The notes under the pieces were generated by a model that saw only the letters and a program-made list of their open reading frames with translations, was not told where the DNA came from and made no database searches. Of a DNA stretch of 12,819 nt, positions 9,001 through 12,819 are shown piece after piece. The stretch spans positions 1-12,819 of the forward strand of contig JALVDQ010000140.1 of the NCBI GenBank assembly GCA_027008885.1, read 5' to 3'. The DNA comes from Thiotrichaceae bacterium (GTDB taxonomy: Bacteria > Pseudomonadota > Gammaproteobacteria > Thiotrichales > Thiotrichaceae). Numbering within the stretch: position 1 is the stretch's first letter; each line of letters opens with the position of its first letter. Made by a program: the position numbers and the translations under genes.

Positions 9001-9426
9001 CAAGTCGTTTTTGCTATCCAGTTTTACCCTGAAAGATTTTTGTGGTGCATAGCGGCTTGTCGCGCCTCGTTGTCTTATCTTGGCATTGGATACCAGACCA
9101 TCATCGGGGAAGTCATCAGCAGTCATATGTACCTTGACTTCAGGCTTAAAATCATCATTGGGGTCGGTATCATTTAATACATCATCGAGGGTACACCCTG
9201 TATAGTCACCCGGGATACAGGCACCATTTTCAAGCACTGTTCTTACAGTCATATTAATAACATTCAAGGCGCCCTGATCATAAGTTCCAGCAGGTTCCTG
9301 AATATCAGGGGAAACCTGGTTTGAAATGACATCTGCTATAGCACTTCCCGAGAGGAGGCTAAATCCAGAGATAAAAAGAGACAATATAATAGGGGGCTTG
9401 TGATGTGGTTTACTTATAGTAAACAT
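6088..9426 (-). CDS. Secreted CotH-kinase-family surface protein with duplicated C-terminal module
   Basis: A 1112-residue protein. An N-terminal signal peptide (hydrophobic 11-31, cleavage probably near SAIA/DV) is followed by a CotH kinase-like domain (about 95-455). That domain shows RQRGATSR (118-125), KSFRVKL, and the presumed ATP/metal motif IPWDYDATLG (D331, D333). Known CotH kinases phosphorylate secreted proteins; the substrate here is unknown. Then come a fibronectin III-like stretch (456-552), module A (577-764), a cadherin/Ig-like domain (766-862, DADGD, NDG) and module B (866-1049). Modules A and B share DPDD, IDW, YKNRGNV, GWQ and FGGNT, and recall CBM9/DOMON-like folds. The end (1082-1112) is GGDSKGG, a hydrophobic helix, then basic residues, like a GlyGly-CTERM signal. 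This suggests type II export and rhombosortase processing. Shine-Dalgarno AAGGAG (9433-9438) lies 6 bases from the ATG. Isolated transcription unit. Confidence 0.85.
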   Translation of the reverse strand: MFTISKPHHKPPIILSLFISGFSLLSGSAIADVISNQVSPDIQEPAGTYDQGALNVINMTVRTVLENGACIPGDYTGCTLDDVLNDTDPNDDFKPEVKVHMTADDFPDDGLVSNAKIRQRGATSRYAPQKSFRVKLDSKNDLWRGERRIQLLKSFDDSSRMRNKLSYDLMAEIPHLPSMRTQFIDFKINDHGSTENYGLYTQVEYFGKEYLQRRNWDKDSRVYKVETSLLDNDPGLAIDPNTGKPVDLVAFEKLMEIKRGKNHIALSHMIRDLNDPNIDFNTQIMGKYFNIDNYLSWFAVNILMNNEDTITHNFYLFNPKSNEHFYLIPWDYDATLGIERDFPNNPRPDQLPRWWFSHNNWADNVLHHRFLAQPGNLAKLKAAVTEIKNKYLTEAKISQKVNAYRSLIFPIISSSPDWDNMWFDTEAEYNRIINNITSSIQFNYNKFLERIDDPMPFYMFEPVFQANHDIFFEWTKSDSTSNQSIYYDLEVSTTKEFKPGTIIRSVTNINNTNYTLHWTHPKGTYYFRVRARDAANPQQHWQESTNEGLFFDNGVRLFGVAEMHVPTDGGTPPPSGVISNPVSSINIDGNNSEWSGLRLFANDPDDVPGGSQNVIDWLNAGVAHNSQNVYFMYKNRGNVDPNHTTGTYLSWGWQAFLDTDNNPASGYKYTNALGAEYLISGTTLYKYSGSGSDWNWTELADTNSSYNQSVAEQGFSRAMIGNPQSMRIVFVGTNNAFGGNTRDYYPDGARNPGSAIRYLSYSFGNTQPPVNHAPVANNSAQTVAKNTATRINLSATDADGDALSLLITRQPAHGSLTPSTSALFVQYTPDQNYSGTDSFKFRVNDGKLNSNIATVSINVADNPGPHIISNYVVNGGINVNGRSSDWNNLTLFDTDPDDIPSGSTNIIDWQQAGLAHSNDTIYLLYKNRGNVSPDGATGRTLYWGWQTYIDIDNSEATGFHFNSDIGADYLVEGRHIFKYTGSNDSWDWSEIGVAKVRYRNDVAELSFPRTLLSAHSVIKIAFFGNNDDFGGNTFDDYPDIGSFSYNFGSGLFGKSAKVSSEQDGLMKSPVSHKPVAKTQTPKGGDSKGGSMPLALLFISLLLMRNKVISRKA

Positions 9427-9804
9427 AGAAAACTCCTTTTTCTTTGAGAAAAATTCCTGAATCGGTGAGGCTATTACAGCACGAATTACAAGTTTTTGAT
9501 TTCACAGTGTTTTTAAATCTTATGCTTACAACTTTCAGTTTTTTGCAGCAGACTCACTCTTCCCAGACAGGCTTCTGGGTACTGAAAATGTATTTATAAT
9601 TTTTTATTTTTATGATTGATACAGCCGCGTTGATAAGCGGTAATAATCCAGGGGTAAAGGGAACTGTTTAGGGATAGTGTCGGGAAACCCGCTAATAAAA
9701 TAATCAGTAATTATTATTGTTTATTGCTTGTAAAGCATTCCCTAATTATCATGCGTGGCTATTATTAGTATCGTCCCTTACTTCTAGCAAATATGGTTTA
9801 ATCT
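9427..9804. other. 378-base divergent intergenic region
   Basis: Separates the minus-strand CotH-family gene from the plus-strand ATPase gene. It holds the CotH ribosome binding site, a small hairpin beside it (TTTTTCT at 9437-9443, AGAAAAA at 9447-9453), and a possible relic of a foldback-element end (9564-9578, CAGACAGGCTTCTGG). It also holds a short GC hairpin CGGGAAACCCG (9681-9691) and a candidate promoter for the ATPase gene. It is otherwise AT-rich, with no open frame of note and no recognised RNA. Confidence 0.6.
9724..9752 (+). promoter_or_regulatory. Candidate promoter of the AAA+ ATPase gene
   Basis: TTGCTT (9724-9729), a 17-base spacer and TATCAT (9747-9752), about 50 bases before the ATG at 9805. 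The -10 is good and the -35 is weak. The gene has no clear Shine-Dalgarno, so leader length cannot support the call further. Confidence 0.35.
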
Positions 9805-10848
9805 ATGCGTCCAGCTCATCTAAATATTGTTCTTGATCACGAGTTTCTTGGAGCACAAAATGGCAGCCACACGCCTGTCATGCTGTGGGGACCTCCTGGG
9901 GTAGGGAAATCTGATTTAATTGCGCAAATTGGCGTGCGTCACAATATTCCTGTGATTGATATTCGTCTTTCACAGATGGAGCCAAGTGACCTGCGCGGCA
10001 TTCCCTTTCGGGATAAAGGCAAAGTGGAATGGGCAATACCTTCGATGCTACCAGATACAAACAGGCATGGCAGCCAGGGTATTCTTTTTCTGGATGAAAT
10101 TACCTCGGCAGTTCCGAGTGTTTCGGCGGCTGCTTACCAGTTAATTCTGGATCGTCGCCTGGGAGAATATGAGGTACCAGACGGCTGGGCAATTTTTGCT
10201 GCTGGCAACAGGCAGGGAGATCGTGGCGTGACTTATACCATGCCATCCCCTCTGGCAAATCGCTTTTCACATTACGAAGTTGATATTAATCTGGATGACT
10301 GGGTAAGCTGGGCGTATAAAAATCAAATTGATGAAAGAATCATTGCTTTTTTGCGATTTCGACCGGAGCTGCTATTTGATTTTGATCCGGCACATAATCC
10401 GGTTGCGTTTCCCTCTCCGCGTTCCTGGCAGTTTGTGCATAATGCACTGCAAAAATTCTCTGATGAGCCGCAGGTGCTATTGGGATCATTACAGGCATGT
10501 GTTGGTCCTGCAGCAGGAATTGAGTTAAAGGCTTTTATTGACAGTATGGATCAAATGCCTGATTTGGATGCGATTTTACGCGGGGAAGATGTTAATGCGC
10601 CGGAGGAAATTGATTTGCAATATGCGGTTGCCAGTGCCCTGGTGGGGCGCGCCATACGCGCCAAAGAAAGCGAGGATGCGCATACTGTTTATGCTCATAT
10701 TCTAAACTATGCGGGTCATTTCAAACAAAAGGAAATGGGAGTAATGTTAATCTCAGATATGTTGCGCGCCATTGGGGATGAGCTTTTTGCCGTTCCTGAA
10801 TTTGCTCAATGGGCAAGCAGTATTGGCGATATTATGCTTTATGATTAG
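9805..10848 (+). CDS. MoxR-type AAA+ ATPase
   Basis: A 347-residue ATPase of the MoxR/AAA_5 type. Walker A is GPPGVGKS (29-36), Walker B ILFLDE (93-98), and sensor 1 is N135 in FAAGNR. PSPLANRF (147-154) carries the conserved arginine that follows sensor 1 in this group. The C-terminal 160-350 is the helical lid plus a family-specific extension. Such ATPases usually act as chaperones with a VWA-domain partner that binds or remodels a client, and here that partner is the next gene on the same strand. An in-frame TAA six bases upstream fixes the start at 9805 or later; no good ribosome binding site is visible. RavA is a relative by family, but the partner differs from ViaA, so I give no symbol. 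The client is unknown. Confidence 0.9.
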   Translation: MRPAHLNIVLDHEFLGAQNGSHTPVMLWGPPGVGKSDLIAQIGVRHNIPVIDIRLSQMEPSDLRGIPFRDKGKVEWAIPSMLPDTNRHGSQGILFLDEITSAVPSVSAAAYQLILDRRLGEYEVPDGWAIFAAGNRQGDRGVTYTMPSPLANRFSHYEVDINLDDWVSWAYKNQIDERIIAFLRFRPELLFDFDPAHNPVAFPSPRSWQFVHNALQKFSDEPQVLLGSLQACVGPAAGIELKAFIDSMDQMPDLDAILRGEDVNAPEEIDLQYAVASALVGRAIRAKESEDAHTVYAHILNYAGHFKQKEMGVMLISDMLRAIGDELFAVPEFAQWASSIGDIMLYD

Positions 10849-10853
10849 TAACT

Positions 10854-10890
10854 GCTCAGCTTACCTCTATTTTGCCCAATAGCTGCGTTA
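10854..10890 (+). repeat. Second copy of the GCTCAGCTT...GCTGCGTTA dispersed repeat
   Basis: GCTCAGCTTACCTCTATTTT then GCCCAATAGCTGCGTTA matches 2459-2496, with a one-base deletion and one substitution. The element may extend to CAAATAG near 10948, which can pair loosely with CTATTTTG at 10867-10874. It fills the 121-base gap between the ATPase and VWA genes, an unusually long gap for a cotranscribed pair. Confidence 0.75.
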
Positions 10891-10969
10891 TAAAGTGCTC
10901 ATTTTTACTGATAAGCTGCACGCTTCCGCCTTGCTCTTGAACAAATAGTTACTATGATTTTAATGCCTT

Positions 10970-12262
10970 ATGACTGATTCTGAAATTGAAAACAAACTCA
11001 CTGCTGCGCGCACAAAACTGATTCTTGACAAACCCTTTCTGGGCGCATTGGTATTACGTTTGCCACTACAGCAAGCCGATCCCGCATGGTGTGCCACGAC
11101 AGCTACCGATGCCAGAAAATTCTATTACAACGCGGACTTTATCGAATCACTCAAGCCTGCTGAAACGCAGTTTATGCTGGCACATGAAGCACTGCATTGC
11201 GCGCTATCTCATTTTTTACGTCGCCAGCACAGGGTCAAACATCGCTGGGATCTTGCCTGTGATTATGCCATCAATCCCATTCTGATCGCCGAAGGTTTAA
11301 CCCCACCCCCAGGTATTTTACATATAAAACAATATGATGGAATGAGTGCAGAAGAAATCTACCCGCTCATTGCAGACAATGATATGAGCGAAACGCTTGA
11401 TCAACATTTATACGACAAGGAAGACCAGTTCAGTGAAGGCGGACAGAACAGCAGTGATAACCCGCTGGATCATCAAAACAAGGGAAACAAGCCACCGCCT
11501 GAAACCGAAAAAAAAGAAACTTCAGGGGACTCTGCAGAGCAGCAGGATAAAAAACCGGAGGGAGCAGGGCAACAGGAGTTTGATCAAAATGCGGGAGGAT
11601 GCGAAGTACCACCGCCTCCACTGAACCAGCAGGAAGCGCAGGAACTCAGTATTCAGTGGCAACAACGCATGGCTGGAGCGGCACAACAGGCGCAACAGGC
11701 AGGCAAACTCAGCGGCGTAATGAAGCGCCTGGTTGACAAGTTACTACAGGCAGAATTACCGTGGCGGGTGTTGCTTGCCCGCTATATGACGGCACAGGCG
11801 CGTGATGACTACAGCTATACCCGACCTTCAACACGACGCGGTGATCCCGCCATTTTTCCAACCCTGAAAAGTTCTGAAATCAATATACTGGTAGCGCTGG
11901 ATGTCAGTGGCTCTGTGAGTGACAAACAACTGCGTGAATGTCTCTCTGAAATTAATGCGATAAAAGGTCAGATGCGTGCCAAAATCACCCTGATTGCCTG
12001 CGATTCAGAGATTGTAGAAGGTTTTCCCCAGGTTTTTGAACCCTGGGAAGAAGTCACTTTGCCAAATGAACTTAAAGGTGGTGGTACTACCGATTTTCGT
12101 CCCGTTTTTAAATGGGCTGGGCAACAGGATAAACAGCCTGATACGCTTATCTACTTCACAGATGCACAGGGAGCCTTCCCGCCTGAACCCAATTATCCCG
12201 TTATCTGGCTAATCAAGGGAAATGGGGAAATTCCCTGGGGGCAACGCATACAGTTAAATTAA
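10970..12262 (+). CDS. Metallopeptidase-like plus VWA-like domain protein (DUF2201 type)
   Basis: A 430-residue partner of the upstream ATPase. The N-terminal domain (about 1-135) has HEALH at 72-76, an HExxH zinc-peptidase signature, followed by WDLACDYAIN (93-102). The third zinc ligand is not certain, and catalysis is unproven. Residues about 150-245 are a Gln/Glu/Lys/Pro-rich, probably disordered linker. The C-terminal VWA-like domain (about 300-430) has a MIDAS-type DVSGS (311-315), then GGGTTDF (370-376) and YFTDAQG (395-401). This matches the domain order of proteins annotated DUF2201_N plus DUF2201/VWA-like, commonly encoded after a MoxR ATPase. No Shine-Dalgarno is obvious; the start is chosen from the first in-frame ATG and a sensible N-terminus. 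Biological role unknown: metal-dependent client handling is the best guess. Confidence 0.85.
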   Translation: MTDSEIENKLTAARTKLILDKPFLGALVLRLPLQQADPAWCATTATDARKFYYNADFIESLKPAETQFMLAHEALHCALSHFLRRQHRVKHRWDLACDYAINPILIAEGLTPPPGILHIKQYDGMSAEEIYPLIADNDMSETLDQHLYDKEDQFSEGGQNSSDNPLDHQNKGNKPPPETEKKETSGDSAEQQDKKPEGAGQQEFDQNAGGCEVPPPPLNQQEAQELSIQWQQRMAGAAQQAQQAGKLSGVMKRLVDKLLQAELPWRVLLARYMTAQARDDYSYTRPSTRRGDPAIFPTLKSSEINILVALDVSGSVSDKQLRECLSEINAIKGQMRAKITLIACDSEIVEGFPQVFEPWEEVTLPNELKGGGTTDFRPVFKWAGQQDKQPDTLIYFTDAQGAFPPEPNYPVIWLIKGNGEIPWGQRIQLN

Positions 12263-12280
12263 AAAAGCAGTATTAGTCTA

Positions 12281-12441
12281 GGAGCCTGTCTGAGAACTAG
12301 AAATTGACTGCAAATCCCACAATCATCATAATCTGAGCTTATCAAGTTCGTTAAATAGAGCGACTATTCGCCTCTCTTGATAAACTCACCTTATAACAAT
12401 TCTGAAATTTTCGTTTCAATCCCAGTTCTCAGACAGGCTCC
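12281..12441. mobile_element. Foldback MITE-like element 3 (161 bases, best preserved)
   Basis: Flanked by TA on both sides (12279-12280 and 12442-12443). Ends GGAGCCTGTCTGAGAACT (12281-12298) and its exact reverse complement (12424-12441) give a perfect 18-base terminal inverted repeat. The inner stem GAGCTTATCAAG / CTTGATAAACTC carries the family loop TTCGTTAAATAG...CTATTCGCCTC. It starts 18 bases after the VWA gene stop, so it may also serve as its transcription end. Confidence 0.87.
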
Positions 12442-12443
12442 TA

Positions 12444-12562
12444 GGAGCTTGTCCGAGAACTAGCTTCCAAAAAATATAACCACAATATATAGTGTTTTCT
12501 TGATGCGAAAACCACTATATATTGATTGAAATTTTTAAAAACTTAGTTCTCGGACAGGCTCC
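12444..12562. mobile_element. Foldback MITE-like element 4 (119 bases, different interior)
   Basis: The left end GGAGCTTGTCCGAGAACTA and right end (complement) GGAGCCTGTCCGAGAACTA differ at one of 19 bases. TA lies on both sides, the left one shared with element 3. The interior is unrelated to elements 1-3. It is an A/T-rich hairpin, CAATATATAGTGTTTTC (12483-12499) against its complement at 12507-12524 with one bulged base and a 7-base loop. Confidence 0.85.
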
Positions 12563-12569
12563 TAGTATG

Positions 12570-12608
12570 GCGTAACCCAGCAAGTGCCACGGTCTTGTCG
12601 GGTTACGC
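12570..12608. repeat. Stem-loop GCGTAACCC...GGGTTACGC
   Basis: Nine-base perfect inverted repeat (12570-12578 and 12600-12608), extended past one mismatch by GCAAG / CTTGT. There is no T-run, so it is not a standard terminator. It resembles the GGGTTACGC-type palindromes scattered in many gammaproteobacterial genomes. Confidence 0.6.
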
Positions 12609-12621
12609 TTAGACCACAAAA

Positions 12622-12663
12622 CTCTGCCCTCTGTCTTCTGTCCTCTGTCCTCTGCCTTCTGAT
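12622..12663. repeat. Six-unit heptamer tandem repeat
   Basis: Units read CTCTGCC, CTCTGTC, TTCTGTC, CTCTGTC, CTCTGCC, TTCTGAT. This is a C/T-strand-biased microsatellite in non-coding DNA, running directly into the CCCATCCCCCC repeat. Confidence 0.85.
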
Positions 12664-12698
12664 ACCCATCCCCCCTGTTTTTACATATTTTTATATTG
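12662..12698 (+). repeat. CCCATCCCCCC-type dispersed repeat, copy 3
   Basis: The first 21 bases equal the minus strand of 2054-2034; the following ACATATTTTTATATTG resembles the AT-rich tail of the copy at 2414-2445. Its position next to the heptamer repeat suggests an element boundary. Confidence 0.75.
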
Positions 12699-12715
12699 TG
12701 ACTTGCAGCACTGTA

Positions 12716-12819
12716 TTATTTACTCCATTTTTCCATTAATTCTGGATGTGTTTTCCACAGTCCCAGCTTTTTTGCTTGCGCCCTGTTTTGAGCTTGTTTC
12801 AAGCTTTCTCTTAGATTGT
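12716..12819 (-). CDS. C-terminal end of a gene, possibly staphylococcal-nuclease-like (partial)
   Basis: One minus-strand frame is open from the window edge to TAA at 12718-12716, giving 33 residues that begin NLRESLKQAQNRAQAKKLGL and end WKTHPELMEKWSK. The pattern of an Ala/Lys-rich helix, then LGLW and a short Pro/Trp tail recalls the C-terminus of secreted thermonuclease (SNase-like) proteins (A.A...KLGLW...P). No catalytic residues fall inside the window, so the family call is tentative. The other two minus frames have stops or poor composition. It would converge on the plus-strand ATPase/VWA pair across the repeat cluster. Confidence 0.5.
   Translation of the reverse strand, partial: NLRESLKQAQNRAQAKKLGLWKTHPELMEKWSK

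Noticed and set aside
6088..9426. Spore-coat role for the CotH-family protein
   Set aside because: The neighbourhood is gammaproteobacterial and the protein has a signal peptide and a GlyGly-CTERM-like tail, so it is a secreted or surface protein, not a spore coat component.
9661..9700. Riboswitch or small structured RNA upstream of the ATPase gene
   Set aside because: Only a short CGGGAAACCCG hairpin is visible. No conserved riboswitch core could be matched.
9805..12262. RavA-ViaA operon
   Set aside because: The family-level resemblance (MoxR plus VWA) is real, but the partner has an N-terminal HEALH domain and a DUF2201-type VWA, which ViaA lacks.
12570..12608. Rho-independent terminator for the VWA gene
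   Set aside because: The stem is good but no T-run follows on either strand, and two other foldback elements lie between it and the gene.

Overview
The window looks like chromosomal DNA of a gammaproteobacterium with moderate to low G+C. This rests on the gene order cysE-iscR-iscS-iscU-iscA-hscB-hscA, an IscR-type operator at the iscR promoter, and a surface protein with a GlyGly-CTERM-like tail. I cannot name the genus.

Layout. Positions 1-4661 (minus strand) hold the ISC iron-sulfur cluster operon, read right to left: iscR, iscS, iscU, iscA, hscB and a 3'-truncated hscA that runs off the left edge. A promoter with an overlapping IscR type 1-like site lies just upstream of iscR. Positions 4796-5119 hold two foldback, MITE-like elements in tandem. 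The second one ends exactly in the stop codon of cysE (5119-5889, minus), a serine O-acetyltransferase gene. A decayed third element and a strong terminator separate cysE from a large minus-strand gene (6088-9426). That gene encodes a secreted CotH-kinase-family protein with two copies of a beta-rich module and a C-terminal sorting signal. A 378-base divergent spacer leads to a plus-strand pair: a MoxR-type AAA+ ATPase (9805-10848) and a protein with an HExxH metallopeptidase-like domain and a C-terminal VWA-like domain (10970-12262). The right end (12281-12698) is dense in repeats: two more tandem foldback elements, a stem-loop, a heptamer tandem repeat and a CCCATCCCCCC-type dispersed repeat. 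The C-terminal codons of a probable minus-strand gene, possibly nuclease-like, are at the edge.

How the genes work together. IscS supplies sulfur from cysteine, IscU is the scaffold, IscA is an A-type carrier, HscB/HscA release the cluster from IscU, and IscR senses cluster status and controls the operon. CysE makes O-acetylserine, the precursor of the cysteine that IscS consumes, so its position next to the operon makes metabolic sense. The ATPase and the metallopeptidase/VWA protein probably act as a chaperone-like pair on an unknown client.

The least ordinary content is non-coding. At least three unrelated families of short dispersed repeats occur here. One family sits inside two gaps of the isc operon, and another supplies the last base of the cysE stop codon. 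I saw no defence system, CRISPR array, transposase, tRNA or rRNA.
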